A stretch of DNA of 21,145 bases from an uncultured Cloacibacillus sp. (GTDB lineage: Bacteria > Synergistota > Synergistia > Synergistales > Synergistaceae). The notes under the pieces are model-generated. The model had not been told where the DNA came from, did not search any database, and was given only the letters and a program-made list of their open reading frames with translations. Shown in pieces: positions 1-7,723 of this stretch (position 1 is its first letter; the number at the start of each line of letters is the position of its first letter). Both the position numbers and the translations under genes were made by a program. The stretch lies in assembly GCA_900544635.1 (NCBI GenBank), contig UQVV01000005.1:1-21145 (forward strand). The letters are read 5' to 3'.

Positions 1-75
1 TTTGCGGGAATTTTGCGCCGAGGGGCCCGCTCTTCCGCTCCTTTTCCCGAATTATTCCTATCTTTGCAGGTATGA
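1..75 (+). CDS. Possible 3' end of an upstream gene (partial, unidentified)
   Basis: One reading frame is open from the first base and ends at a TGA whose first base lies inside the dnaG ATG, giving an ATGA overlap. That arrangement is typical of translationally coupled genes and recurs several times in this window (dnaG/rpoD, mreC/mreD, mrdA/minC). The visible C-terminal peptide of 24 residues ends PELFLSLQV and I do not recognise it. The overlap and the poor ribosome binding site of dnaG are the only support. The dnaG frame is also open back to base 3, so this stretch could instead be leader DNA. Confidence 0.25.
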   Translation, partial: FAGILRRGARSSAPFPELFLSLQV

Positions 76-1829
76 TCGACAGGGAAACAGTAGACCGCAT
101 TTACGCCGCCGCCAATATCGTGGATATTATCGGCGAATACGTCACGCTCAAACGCAAGGGCGTGAACTATCAGGCCTGCTGTCCGTTCCATAACGAGAAG
201 ACCCCTTCGTTCGTCGTCTCGCCCTCGAAGGGCGTCTACAAATGCTTCGGCTGCGGCAAGGGCGGGGACGTTTTTTCGTTTGTGATGGAGAAAGAACACC
301 TGGAGTTCCGCGAAGCTCTCGAACGCCTGGCGGAGAAGGCGGGCGTCACGCTGTCGAGCCGCCCGGGAAGCGGCGCGCCGCGCGGAAGCGCCGACGCCAA
401 CAAGGCGGCGCTCGAATTCTTCATGGAGTCGCTGAAAGCGCCCGAGGGCGAAGCCGCCAGGAAATATCTCGCGCGCCGCTCGATAACGCTTGCGGACGCC
501 GCGCGATTTGAAATCGGATGGGCGCCCACCTCGTGGGACTCGCTCACGCGATACCTGAGACGCAGGGGAATATCCGAGGAACAGGCCGTCGACGGCGGCC
601 TCGCTCTGCCGGGACGCAGCGGCGGCTGCTACGACCGCTTCCGCGGCAGGGTGATGTTCCCGATATACAGCATGACCGGGCGCGTCGTCGGCTTCGGCGG
701 ACGCATACTCGACGGCGACGGCGCGAAGTACCTCAACAGCCCGGAGAGCCGCGTCTTCAACAAAAGGCACAACCTCTACCTGCTGAACAAGGCAAAGGCG
801 GCGATCGCGTCGAAGGAATGCGCGATACTGGTCGAGGGCTACATGGACGCGATACGCGCGCACCTCTGCGGATATACGAACACAGTCGCATCTCTCGGCA
901 CGGCGCTCACTTCGGTGCAGGCCTCTCTCATAAAAAGGATGACGGGACTGTGCTATGTGTGCTATGATTCTGATTCTGCGGGCGAAGAAGCCGCGCTCCG
1001 GGCCATGTATATACTTCAGGCCGAGGGCGTGACTGCGAAGCGCGTAGTGTGGCGCGGCGGCAAAGACCCGGACGAGCTGCTTCTTCTGCCGGACGGACGC
1101 GAGCTCTTTGAAAAATCGATAGAATCCGCATTGCCTCTGCCGCTTTACCACGTGCGGCTCAGGAGCGGTGCTCTCAAAGACCCGCTGCGCGCGCCTGCCG
1201 CGCGTAAGGATTTGTTTGAAGGGCTGGCGTCGCTCTCGGTATTCGACGTATCGCCGTATATCGACGAAATCAGCGAGATGCTCGGCCTGTTCCCGCACGA
1301 GCTGAAAGCGCTGATAGACGCGCAGAGAAAGGCGGAGACTCAGACGGCCCGCCGCGCGGAGGCCGGGCCGCACAGCGCCGCCGAAGCGCCGGAAGCATAT
1401 TATGAAGAGGCGGAAACTTACGGCGACGACATTGAATATATGATATGCAGCCTGCTCTGGAACGACGAGGAAATCCGCGCCTCCTGCGACATGAAGAGCG
1501 TCGCGCTCTATACGTCGGACGAAGCGGTGCGCGCGATAATATACGCTCTGATGTCGGGCGACGAGCCGGAGGCGCTCGAACGGCGCTGGCAGCAGATGAA
1601 CGACGAAAAGGGTATGAAAATAATCGCGCGCGGCAACGGCCTGCTCGCCAGGGAAGGAATAACAGCGGAGACCGCGCGCAAGCTGATAGACGAGCTTCGG
1701 CTCAAATTTATAAAGAGAAATATCGCCCCGCTTGTCGCCAAGATAAAGGACGGCAGCATCACGGAGGCTGAATATATGGAATATCTGCATTACACAAGAT
1801 TACTAAAAGGAGGGAACATAAAGGCATGA
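72..1829 (+). CDS. dnaG: DNA primase DnaG
   Basis: DnaG synthesises the short RNA primers for leading-strand initiation and Okazaki fragments and acts with the replicative helicase DnaB at the fork. The 585-residue protein has the usual family length. Its N-terminal CHC2 zinc ribbon shows Cys37-x2-His40 and Cys58-x2-Cys61, next to the conserved [10 protein letters not shown]. The RNA-polymerase core follows, with [20 protein letters not shown] near 191-210. The TOPRIM domain has Glu254-Gly in LVEGYMDA and the metal-binding Asp-Ser-Asp at 298-300. The C-terminal part (from about 430) is weakly conserved, as expected for the helicase-binding domain. ATG 72 is chosen because the protein then begins just before the conserved IVDIIGEYV segment. 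The Shine-Dalgarno (AGG one base before the ATG) is poor, so coupling to an upstream gene is likely. The stop overlaps the rpoD start as ATGA, the classic primase-sigma pairing. Confidence 0.97.
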   Translation: MIDRETVDRIYAAANIVDIIGEYVTLKRKGVNYQACCPFHNEKTPSFVVSPSKGVYKCFGCGKGGDVFSFVMEKEHLEFREALERLAEKAGVTLSSRPGSGAPRGSADANKAALEFFMESLKAPEGEAARKYLARRSITLADAARFEIGWAPTSWDSLTRYLRRRGISEEQAVDGGLALPGRSGGCYDRFRGRVMFPIYSMTGRVVGFGGRILDGDGAKYLNSPESRVFNKRHNLYLLNKAKAAIASKECAILVEGYMDAIRAHLCGYTNTVASLGTALTSVQASLIKRMTGLCYVCYDSDSAGEEAALRAMYILQAEGVTAKRVVWRGGKDPDELLLLPDGRELFEKSIESALPLPLYHVRLRSGALKDPLRAPAARKDLFEGLASLSVFDVSPYIDEISEMLGLFPHELKALIDAQRKAETQTARRAEAGPHSAAEAPEAYYEEAETYGDDIEYMICSLLWNDEEIRASCDMKSVALYTSDEAVRAIIYALMSGDEPEALERRWQQMNDEKGMKIIARGNGLLAREGITAETARKLIDELRLKFIKRNIAPLVAKIKDGSITEAEYMEYLHYTRLLKGGNIKA

Positions 1830-3160
1830 AGAAAACGAAGAAGAAAACAGGAGAAACAATGCCGGAAGAAAAGTCCCCTATCACAGACGCTGCGGGCGGC
1901 ACGGAAGCGCCGCAGGAGGGCGACCCCGCGGACGGCGGCTACCCCGACGAGATGGTGATGGAGAAGCTGGACCCAGTCGAAGACGACTCGGACCTGCTCA
2001 ACGTCATGGAGCCTCTCGACGATGAAGAAGACGAAGATTCGGGCGGCGCGTCGAACGACGATCAGGACGGAACCGATTACAGCGCGTACATCGACAACGT
2101 GCGCGACCTGCTCCACGAGGGACGCGAAAAGGGCTTCGTCACATACGAGGACATAGAAAAGAAAATGCCGAAGGATTTCCTGACCGCGGACATCCTCGAC
2201 AATATATACATGAACCTCATGGAGCTCGGCGTCGACGTCATCGACGAGCCTAAGACGAAGGTCGACCCCTCTGAGGGCGAGACTGTCCTCGCCTCCTCCG
2301 GCGCGGACGATATGGGCGACCTCGAAGACCTGCCGCTTTCCGACCCCGTGCGCATGTACCTGCGCGAGATAGGCAAGATTCCGCTTCTGACCTCTGAGGA
2401 CGAAGTCAAGCTTGCTAAAGGCGTAGAGGCGGGCGACGCGTCGTGCAAGGACGCCCTTGTTGAGGCCAACCTTCGCCTCGTCGTCAGCATTGCGAAAAAA
2501 TACATCGGACGCGGAATGCTCTTCCTCGACCTGATACAGGAGGGCAACCTCGGACTCATCCGCGCGGTGGAGAAGTTCGACTACCACAAGGGATACAAGT
2601 TCAGCACCTACGCTACGTGGTGGATCCGCCAGGCCATAACGCGCGCCATCGCGGATCAGGCCCGCACGATACGCATCCCGGTCCACATGGTCGAGACCAT
2701 CAACAAGCTCATCCGCGTCTCGCGCCAGCTCGTGCAGAAGCTCGGACGCGAACCGACAGCCGAAGAAATCGCGGCCGGCATGGAAATCCCCTCCGACAGG
2801 GTAGAGGAGATACAGCGCATCGCGCAGGAACCCGTCTCGCTCGAAACGCCTATCGGAGAGGAAGAGGACAGCCAGCTCGGAGACTTCCTCGAAGACAAGG
2901 ACCTGCCGAGTCCCGAAGAGGCGGCGGCGAGCCAGATACTTCGTGAGCAGCTCGACGAGATGCTTGACGACCTCACGGACAGGGAGCGCGAGGTGCTGCG
3001 CCTGCGCTTCGGCCTCGAGGACGGCCACGCCCATACCCTCGAAGAGGTGGGGCGCCGCTTCGGCGTAACGAGGGAACGCATAAGGCAGATAGAGGCGAAG
3101 GCGCTGCGCAAGCTGCGTCACCCGAGCCGCAGCAAAAAGCTGAAGGATTTCCTCGAATAG
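1826..3160 (+). CDS. rpoD: Primary (housekeeping) RNA polymerase sigma factor, sigma-70/RpoD
   Basis: This is the main sigma factor that directs core RNA polymerase to -10/-35 promoters. The 444-residue protein has a lysine-rich start, a very acidic stretch at about 59-85, and a region 1.1-like helical domain at about 88-140. Region 1.2 is [16 protein letters not shown] (173-188). Region 2 runs about 211-293, with [12 protein letters not shown] and the -10 recognition segment [18 protein letters not shown]. Region 3 is about 295-372. Region 4 ends with the helix-turn-helix [18 protein letters not shown], which reads the -35 element. Two starts are possible: ATG 1826 with AGGAGG 12 bases upstream, overlapping the dnaG stop as ATGA, or ATG 1859 with AGGAG five bases upstream. 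They differ only by 11 residues. It is longer than Bacillus SigA because of the acidic insert but lacks the large E. coli non-conserved region. An intrinsic terminator follows immediately. Confidence 0.97.
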   Translation: MKKTKKKTGETMPEEKSPITDAAGGTEAPQEGDPADGGYPDEMVMEKLDPVEDDSDLLNVMEPLDDEEDEDSGGASNDDQDGTDYSAYIDNVRDLLHEGREKGFVTYEDIEKKMPKDFLTADILDNIYMNLMELGVDVIDEPKTKVDPSEGETVLASSGADDMGDLEDLPLSDPVRMYLREIGKIPLLTSEDEVKLAKGVEAGDASCKDALVEANLRLVVSIAKKYIGRGMLFLDLIQEGNLGLIRAVEKFDYHKGYKFSTYATWWIRQAITRAIADQARTIRIPVHMVETINKLIRVSRQLVQKLGREPTAEEIAAGMEIPSDRVEEIQRIAQEPVSLETPIGEEEDSQLGDFLEDKDLPSPEEAAASQILREQLDEMLDDLTDREREVLRLRFGLEDGHAHTLEEVGRRFGVTRERIRQIEAKALRKLRHPSRSKKLKDFLE

Positions 3161-3167
3161 TATAACT

Positions 3168-3200
3168 ACACCCGGCACAGCCGGGTGTTTCTTTGTTTTT
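3168..3200 (+). terminator. Rho-independent terminator after rpoD
   Basis: A perfect nine-base-pair inverted repeat, ACACCCGGC and GCCGGGTGT, encloses a three-base loop (ACA). It is followed directly by the T-rich run TTTCTTTGTTTTT. It lies eight bases after the rpoD stop and should end the dnaG-rpoD transcript. Confidence 0.9.
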
Positions 3201-3215
3201 GCGGATTACATTTTA

Positions 3216-3244
3216 TTGCGCTTCAAGTTGATAAGCATTATACT
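3216..3244 (+). promoter_or_regulatory. Candidate sigma-70 promoter for rqcP-rex
   Basis: TTGCGC and TATACT are separated by 17 bases. The -10 matches consensus at five of six positions and the -35 only at TTG. The site lies just after the rpoD terminator, and a start near 3251 would leave a short leader that still contains the rqcP ribosome binding site. Placement supports it more than the -35 does. Confidence 0.45.
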
Positions 3245-3256
3245 TTTTTACATTGC

Positions 3257-3272
3257 GGAGGTGGACGGTTTG
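3257..3272 (+). promoter_or_regulatory. Ribosome binding site and TTG start fixing the rqcP N-terminus
   Basis: GGAGG at 3257-3261 lies eight bases before TTG 3270. Using this start gives a protein opening MRLDKFLK, the standard N-terminus of the family. The upstream in-frame alternative at 3216 falls inside the predicted promoter and has no ribosome binding site. Confidence 0.85.
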
Positions 3273-3542
3273 AGGCTGGACAAATTCTTAAAGCTTTCGC
3301 GCCTTGTGAAGCGCCGGACCGTGGCGCAGGAAATGGCGGAGATAGGAGCCGTCCGGCTCAACGGGCGGCAGTGCAAGCCGTCCTCAGAGGTGCGCGGCGG
3401 AGACACCGTAGAGGTCGCATATCCTCGCCGCGTGCTGAGCGTCAAGGTCGAAAACGCCGACGAAGCTGCACTTAAGCGCGGCGCTGCGGCCTATTCCGTT
3501 ATAGAAGAAAAACAGGTCAGCCAGGACGAGAAGCCCTGGTGA
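3270..3542 (+). CDS. rqcP: S4-domain RNA-binding protein RqcP (YabO/Hsp15 family)
   Basis: RqcP binds 50S subunits that carry obstructed peptidyl-tRNA and works with RqcH to add C-terminal alanine tails during ribosome-associated quality control. The related Hsp15 also recognises stalled 50S particles. The 90-residue protein is nearly all S4 domain: MRLDKFLKLSRLVKRR at the start, then a conserved turn with RLNGRQCKPSSEVRGGD and a beta-rich end. The length fits the Bacillus protein (about 86 residues). The TTG start has a good GGAGG. Rex follows 79 bases later on the same strand, so co-transcription is plausible. Pairing with rex rather than with divIC or yabP-like genes is unlike the Bacillus arrangement. 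Separating RqcP from Hsp15 by sequence alone is imperfect, but the compact length without a basic C-terminal extension favours RqcP. Confidence 0.85.
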   Translation: MRLDKFLKLSRLVKRRTVAQEMAEIGAVRLNGRQCKPSSEVRGGDTVEVAYPRRVLSVKVENADEAALKRGAAAYSVIEEKQVSQDEKPW

Positions 3543-3621
3543 TCCATCAATAAAAGCTTTGGCGAAACATGGCGGCGCGCGCATCGCGGAGCCGCCGGAC
3601 GAAGGAGGACGAGCGTTCGTT

Positions 3622-4248
3622 ATGAAGGTAGCGGAACCGACGGTAGAAAGGCTTATACAATATTACCGTCTGCTTATAATGATGAAGGAAGAGGGCCGCA
3701 AGGTCGTCTCTTCGCTCCAGATGGGTGAGATGCTCGGCATAAAGGCGAGCCAGGTCAGAAAAGATCTCTCGTACTTCGGCGAGATAGGCAAGCGCGGCGT
3801 CGGATATCACGTCAACCGCCTCTGCACTCATATAGAAAACATACTGGCGTCGCCGCGCGTCTGGCACGTGGCGCTTGCCGGAGTCGGAAACCTCGGCACC
3901 GCGCTCATGGGCCACGCCGCCTTCCAGAGCTACAAGTTCAGCGTCGAGGCGCTCTTCGACGTAGACCCGGAGAAGGTCGGCAAAAAGCTGATGGGCGTCG
4001 ACTGCTTCCACGTCGACGACATAGCGAAGGTGATGGAGGAACGCAATATCGAGGTGCTCATCCTCGCCGTACCTGCGGCGGCGGCGCAGTCCTGCGTCGA
4101 CAAGGCCGCCGCGTCGCCGACGCTCAAGGGCATCCTCGCCTTCACTCCGGCGACCGTCGTCGTGCCGGACAGGATACTTTTCTATCGCGTGGACATATTC
4201 GTAGAGCTCGAAAAGTTGCTGTTCTTCCTCAAAGAGCGCGAAAAATAG
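3622..4248 (+). CDS. rex: Redox-sensing transcriptional repressor Rex
   Basis: Rex senses the NADH/NAD+ ratio. It binds operators near fermentation and respiration genes when NADH is low and lets go when NADH rises. The 208-residue protein is of normal family length. Residues 1-75 form the winged-helix DNA-binding domain, with the signature QVRKDLSYFGEIGKRGVGY (44-62). A Rossmann domain follows, with GVGNLG at 87-92 and an acidic residue at the end of the second strand (LFDVDPEKVG). The C-terminus, with VELEKLLFFLKER, is the domain-swapped helix of the dimer. ATG 3622 is chosen over TTG 3559 because GAAGGAGGA lies 13 bases upstream and the protein then starts where Rex proteins start; the spacing is slightly long. 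I saw no convincing Rex operator (TTGTGAA-N6-TTCACAA type) in the window, so its targets appear to lie elsewhere. Confidence 0.95.
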   Translation: MKVAEPTVERLIQYYRLLIMMKEEGRKVVSSLQMGEMLGIKASQVRKDLSYFGEIGKRGVGYHVNRLCTHIENILASPRVWHVALAGVGNLGTALMGHAAFQSYKFSVEALFDVDPEKVGKKLMGVDCFHVDDIAKVMEERNIEVLILAVPAAAAQSCVDKAAASPTLKGILAFTPATVVVPDRILFYRVDIFVELEKLLFFLKEREK

Positions 4249-4269
4249 CTCCATTTAAGGCAAAACGAA

Positions 4270-4299
4270 TAGTCAGAACTGTCAATCTCATGCTAAAAT
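4270..4299 (+). promoter_or_regulatory. Candidate extended -10 promoter for yajC
   Basis: TAGTCA (four of six to the -35 consensus) lies 18 bases before TAAAAT. The -10 is preceded by TG at the correct one-base offset, making the extended motif TGCTAAAAT. It sits in the 104-base gap between rex and yajC, which is markedly AT-richer than the genes. Confidence 0.5.
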
Positions 4300-4352
4300 A
4301 GCCGGTGTTACGCATATAGGCGAATCGAACAATTTGTAAGGAGGAGTTTTCT

Positions 4353-4844
4353 TTGGAGCAGCAGGGCGGATTAATGGGGATGATGTTACCCCTCGCGATG
4401 TTCGCGGCGATCTTCTATTTCATGATCATCAGGCCGCAGAAGAAGAAGCAGAAGGCGCATGACGAGATGCTCGCCAGCATCAGCAAGGGCGATACGGTCA
4501 TCACGGCAGGCGGATTTTTCGGCATCGTTCGCGAGATTCTCGACGACAGTTATCTGATCGAGCTTGACGAAGGCGTCAAGGCCCGCATCCTCAAAAGTTC
4601 CATCTCGATGAAGAAGGGCGAAGGCAGCACCGCGCCGCAGCAGCCTAAGAAAAAGAAGGGCAAGAAGAACGAGCAGCAGGCGCAGGAGACGAAGCCCGAG
4701 GAAGAGCTCCCGGCGGAGACCGAGGCGCAGCCCGCGGAAGCTCCCGCAGAGGAGAAGCCCGTTGAGGCCGAGCCCCAGCCGGCAGAAGAAGCTCCCGCCG
4801 AAGAGAAGCCCCGCCCGCAGGTAGGCGCCGGTTTCGAAAAATAA
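4353..4844 (+). CDS. yajC: Preprotein translocase accessory subunit YajC
   Basis: YajC is a small inner-membrane partner of SecD and SecF that joins the SecYEG holotranslocon. The protein has a single membrane helix at about 8-26, then the typical IIRPQKKKQKAHDEML segment at the cytoplasmic face and the conserved core SISKGDTVITAGGFFGIVRE (42-61). It uses a TTG start with AAGGAGGAG ending seven bases upstream. It is 163 residues against about 110 for E. coli. The excess is a C-terminal tail from about residue 94: first Lys/Gln-rich, then Pro/Glu/Ala-rich, with APAEEKP repeated at 130-136 and 147-153. The tail is presumably disordered and cytoplasmic. secD follows after 105 bases with a candidate promoter of its own. 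Confidence 0.93.
   Translation: MEQQGGLMGMMLPLAMFAAIFYFMIIRPQKKKQKAHDEMLASISKGDTVITAGGFFGIVREILDDSYLIELDEGVKARILKSSISMKKGEGSTAPQQPKKKKGKKNEQQAQETKPEEELPAETEAQPAEAPAEEKPVEAEPQPAEEAPAEEKPRPQVGAGFEK
4740..4811 (+). repeat. Imperfect 51-base repeat in the yajC tail
   Basis: Two near-identical 21-base stretches encoding APAEEKP begin 51 bases apart, at 4740 and 4791. They differ only at synonymous positions (GCAGAG versus GCCGAA). The pattern suggests internal duplication followed by silent divergence, under selection for the Pro/Glu/Lys-rich composition. Confidence 0.6.
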
Positions 4845-4880
4845 GACGAGGTCATCAAGACTAACGTCCGAAAGAAAGTT

Positions 4881-4910
4881 TTGACATTTTACGGAGAGGA
4901 CGGCTTTATT
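4881..4910 (+). promoter_or_regulatory. Candidate sigma-70 promoter for secD-secF
   Basis: A perfect -35 consensus TTGACA at 4881-4886 is followed 18 bases later by TTTATT (four of six to TATAAT). The site lies in the 105-base yajC-secD gap, about 40 bases before the secD start. It would allow secDF to be expressed apart from yajC. Confidence 0.5.
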
Positions 4911-4949
4911 GTAGTCCACTCCGTTTTCTTTGTGAGGAGGCGCATATAG

Positions 4950-6332
4950 ATGCTGAAAAGAGACAAATGGCGGCTGATAGTCGTCGTCGCCGTCATCGTC
5001 ATAGCCGCCGTGGTGGCCTTCCCGATAAAGGGGAAAATGCGTCTGGGGCTCGACCTCAGCGGCGGCGTGCATATCGTGCTGCAGGCTAAGGGAACGCCCG
5101 AGAGCCCGCTTACCCCGGACAGCATAGACAGGCTTCTCGTCGTCCTGCGTTCGAGAATAGACCAGTACGGAATAGTTGAACCGATAATACAGCGCGAAGG
5201 CGACGACCGCGTGGCGATCGGCCTTCCCGGCGTTGACGACCCGGAGGCTGCGCTCGACCTTATAGGGCGCACCGCCGTTCTCCAGTTCCGCCAGGTGCTC
5301 GGCGAGTCTCCGAGAATACCGCTCGAACCCATCCGCTCGAACTACGACAACGACGAGCAGTTCAAAGCCGCGCAGGAGCGCTGGCAGAGAGCTAAAGACG
5401 AAGTCGGCCTTTACATAGAGCAGATGAAGGCAGCCGTCAAGGACAATCCCGAGATGGCTGTCGCCAACAGCGAAGAAGGCGGCGCATACCTGCTCGGCAA
5501 GCAGTACGTCAGCGGCGGTGATCTGACGAAGGCGGAGACGACCTTCGACCAGTTCGGCAAGGCGGCGGTATCGCTCACCTTCAATGCGGAAGGCGCGAAG
5601 CTCTTCGACGAGGCCACTGCCGCCAACATCAACAAGCAGATAGCGATAGTGCTCGACGGCACGGTAATCTCGGCCCCCGTCGTTCAGCAGCGCATATCCG
5701 GCGGCGAAGCGCAGATAACGGGCTCCTTCACGACCGAAGAGGCCAACAGGCTCGCCATCATGCTGCGCGCCGGCGCTCTGCCCGTATCCGTCGAAATACT
5801 TGAGAACAGGTCCGTAGGACCGTCGCTCGGAGCCGACTCCGTGCGCGACGGCGTCAAGTCCGGCCTCATCGGCGCGGCTCTCGTCGTCGTCTTCATGCTG
5901 GTCTACTACGGCTTCCTCGGAATCGCCGCCGACATAGCGCTCTGCGCCGCAATGCTCATCGTAGTCGCTATGATGATAGCGCTGCACTCGACCCTTACGC
6001 TGCCCGGCATCGGAGGTATGGTGCTGACGATAGGTATGGCGGTCGACGGCAACATACTGATATACGAACGAATGAAGGAAGAGCTGCGCGCCGGCAAGAC
6101 GACGATGGCGGCTCTCGACGCCGGATTCCGTAAGGCGCTCGTCGTCATCCTCGACTCGAACATCACGACGCTCATCGCCGCGGCGATACTCTTCTACTTC
6201 GGAAGCGGACCGATTCGCGGTTTCGCCGTCACGCTGAGCATAGGCATCGTCGCGTCGGTCTTCTGCAACGTCGTCGTGACGCGTACGCTTCTCGGCATAG
6301 CGCTCTCTGCGCGCAGGAAACAGACTATATAG
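4950..6332 (+). CDS. secD: Protein-export membrane protein SecD
   Basis: SecD forms with SecF a proton-driven membrane complex of the RND superfamily that pulls preproteins out of SecYEG on the outer face of the inner membrane. The 460-residue protein has an N-terminal membrane helix (about 8-24), the conserved RLGLDLSGGVHIVLQ motif (31-45), a large extracytoplasmic P1 region, and an ALPVSVEILENRSVGPSLG segment before the membrane block. Five further helices cover about 305-455. The fourth-helix motif GMAVDGNILIYERMKEE lies near 360-376, with the Asp expected in proton transfer. ATG 4950 has GAGGAGG nine bases upstream. It is shorter than E. coli SecD (615) because the periplasmic region is compact, as in many non-proteobacterial forms. 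It is followed at 12 bases by a separate secF, so this is not the fused SecDF of Bacillus. Confidence 0.97.
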   Translation: MLKRDKWRLIVVVAVIVIAAVVAFPIKGKMRLGLDLSGGVHIVLQAKGTPESPLTPDSIDRLLVVLRSRIDQYGIVEPIIQREGDDRVAIGLPGVDDPEAALDLIGRTAVLQFRQVLGESPRIPLEPIRSNYDNDEQFKAAQERWQRAKDEVGLYIEQMKAAVKDNPEMAVANSEEGGAYLLGKQYVSGGDLTKAETTFDQFGKAAVSLTFNAEGAKLFDEATAANINKQIAIVLDGTVISAPVVQQRISGGEAQITGSFTTEEANRLAIMLRAGALPVSVEILENRSVGPSLGADSVRDGVKSGLIGAALVVVFMLVYYGFLGIAADIALCAAMLIVVAMMIALHSTLTLPGIGGMVLTIGMAVDGNILIYERMKEELRAGKTTMAALDAGFRKALVVILDSNITTLIAAAILFYFGSGPIRGFAVTLSIGIVASVFCNVVVTRTLLGIALSARRKQTI

Positions 6333-6344
6333 GAGGCGCGGACG

Positions 6345-7226
6345 ATGACATTCTTTGATCCCACAAAGACGAACATCCCGTTCATCCAGTACAGGAAAAT
6401 TCTTATAAGCATAAGCGTCGTCCTCATCGCAGCCTCGATTGCGCTGCTTGCGACGAAGGGGCTCAATTTCGGTGTCGACTTCACGGGCGGCCTCGTCCTT
6501 CAGGTCGAGTTTGAAAAGCCGGTGGACGTCGGCGACGTGCGCGCGGCGCTTGCTAAGATAGGCCACGGCAGCGCGACGATACAGGCCTTCGACGAAAAGG
6601 CGATACTGCTGCGCTTCCAGGCGCAGGACGACGAGGTGCGCAAGGCCGTGCTCGCGGTGCTCACCTCAGACATCGGGCCGTATAAGGTGCTCCGCATCGA
6701 CAAGATAGGACCCGTCGTCGGCGGAGAGCTGCGTATGCAGGCCGTCTGGTCGCTCTCCCTCGCGCTCGCCGCGATACTCATCTACATGGCGTACCGCTTC
6801 CGCTTCCGCTTCGGCGCGGTCGCCGTCGCGGCGCTGATGCACGACGTAATAATAATGCTCGGAGCGTACAGCCTTACCGGAAAGGAAATTTCCGTAACCT
6901 TCATCGCGGCCATCCTCACCATCGCGGGCTACTCGCTGAACGACTCGATAGTCGTCCTCGACCGCGTCAGGGAAAACTGGTCCGACGTGCGCACGCTCGG
7001 CATAGATGTGCTCGTGAACAGGTCCATCAACCAGACGCTCTCGCGCACCATCAACACCTCACTCACGACGCTGCTTCCGATCATCGCGATGTACATCTGG
7101 GGCGGCGAGGTCATCAGCAACTTCGCCTTCGCCTTCCTCATCGGAATCGTCGCCGGTACGTACAGCTCGATATGCATCGCGGGCGGACTGCTCGTCATCT
7201 GGTACCTGCGCTCGCCGAAGTACTAA
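6345..7226 (+). CDS. secF: Protein-export membrane protein SecF
   Basis: SecF is the second half of the SecDF proton-motive-force-driven export complex. The 293-residue protein has a first membrane helix at about 18-37 and the family motif LNFGVDFTGGLVLQVEF (40-56). A small periplasmic domain to about 125 precedes five more helices. The RND-type motif GYSLNDSIVVLDRVREN lies at 195-211 and carries the conserved Asp. ATG 6345 is preceded by AGGAGG at 6331-6336, which overlaps the secD stop codon, so the two genes are tightly coupled. An intrinsic terminator 20 bases after the stop ends this transcription unit. Confidence 0.97.
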   Translation: MTFFDPTKTNIPFIQYRKILISISVVLIAASIALLATKGLNFGVDFTGGLVLQVEFEKPVDVGDVRAALAKIGHGSATIQAFDEKAILLRFQAQDDEVRKAVLAVLTSDIGPYKVLRIDKIGPVVGGELRMQAVWSLSLALAAILIYMAYRFRFRFGAVAVAALMHDVIIMLGAYSLTGKEISVTFIAAILTIAGYSLNDSIVVLDRVRENWSDVRTLGIDVLVNRSINQTLSRTINTSLTTLLPIIAMYIWGGEVISNFAFAFLIGIVAGTYSSICIAGGLLVIWYLRSPKY

Positions 7227-7245
7227 AGCTTCTCCGCATATACAG

Positions 7246-7286
7246 AAAATCTCTCCCGCAGCCGCTTGTGGGAGAGATTTTTTTTG
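7246..7286 (+). terminator. Rho-independent terminator after secF
   Basis: AAAATCTCTCCC pairs with GGGAGAGATTTT in a twelve-base-pair stem. G-U, C-G and A-U pairs can extend it inward to a six-base loop. Eight consecutive T residues overlap the 3' arm. It closes the yajC-secD-secF unit and separates it from the long downstream cluster. Confidence 0.92.
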
Positions 7287-7291
7287 TCTTA

Positions 7292-7300
7292 TGGTATTAT
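7292..7300 (+). promoter_or_regulatory. Candidate extended -10 promoter for the lapA-recJ-relA-mre-min cluster
   Basis: TGGTATTAT combines the TG of an extended -10 with a hexamer matching TATAAT at five of six positions. It starts six bases after the secF terminator, in a short AT-rich patch ahead of the first gene of the long series. A recognisable -35 is lacking because the expected position falls in the terminator. A second AT-rich hexamer near 7307-7314 is a weaker alternative. Confidence 0.45.
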
Positions 7301-7366
7301 ATGTGCTGTATATGAAGATGGGGCGCAGGGCGGATTTCGCGGCCCGCGCCGCAGGAGGGATTTTCG

Positions 7367-7720
7367 TTGAAAAGTTACGTGCTCGCGATTGTGCTTACTA
7401 TGTTCCTTTCCGCCCTATTCGCCTTTCAGAACATAGGCGACGTCACAGTAAAGTTCGTCTTCTGGCAGTGGACGCTCCCGCAGGGCGTGTGGGAGGTCGT
7501 GCTCTTCTCGACGGGAGCCGCTGTCATGTGGTTCTTCTCGCTCTTCTCGGTCTTTGAGGTGCGCTCGAAGCTTAAGAAGCAGCTCAAGGAAAAGGACGAC
7601 AAGATAGCCGCGCTCGAGCAGGAGAAGAAAGCTATACTCGACTCCGTTACGGTGAAACAGCAGGCCGCCGAAGCGGCAGAGCAGAAGAGCGGCGAACAAC
7701 GCACGGAAACGGCGGAATAG
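7367..7720 (+). CDS. LapA-family (DUF1049) inner-membrane protein
   Basis: This small membrane protein has the LapA/YciS-like domain layout: a first helix at about 4-20, the short conserved linker FAFQNIGDVTVKFVFWQWTL (18-37), and a second helix at about 43-62. A predicted cytoplasmic coiled coil follows from about 65 to 108 (SKLKKQLKEKDDKIAALEQE and beyond). The 117-residue length is close to E. coli LapA (about 100). In Escherichia the family works with LapB in controlling LPS synthesis, but in other phyla its role is unknown, so I give no symbol. The TTG start has AGGAGG eight bases upstream. It is the first gene after the secF terminator and recJ begins three bases after its stop, making it the likely leader cistron of the long operon. 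Confidence 0.8.
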   Translation: MKSYVLAIVLTMFLSALFAFQNIGDVTVKFVFWQWTLPQGVWEVVLFSTGAAVMWFFSLFSVFEVRSKLKKQLKEKDDKIAALEQEKKAILDSVTVKQQAAEAAEQKSGEQRTETAE

Positions 7721-7723
7721 TCA

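Noticed and set aside
1790..3178. 462-residue minus-strand open frame opposite rpoD
   Set aside because: It lies fully antisense to conserved sigma regions and has no recognisable domain or start signal.
3216..3269. Longer N-terminus for RqcP starting at 3216
   Set aside because: No ribosome site, it covers the likely promoter, and the family begins at MRLDKF.
4249..4352. Possible Rex operator in the rex-yajC gap
   Set aside because: No TTGTGAA/TTCACAA-type palindrome is present; only a short AGT...ACT symmetry was seen.
4386..6566. 726-residue open frame on the minus strand opposite yajC and secD
   Set aside because: It is a mirror of GC-rich codon bias. The protein is Arg/His/Asp-rich, resembles no family, has no ribosome site, and both plus-strand genes are unambiguous.
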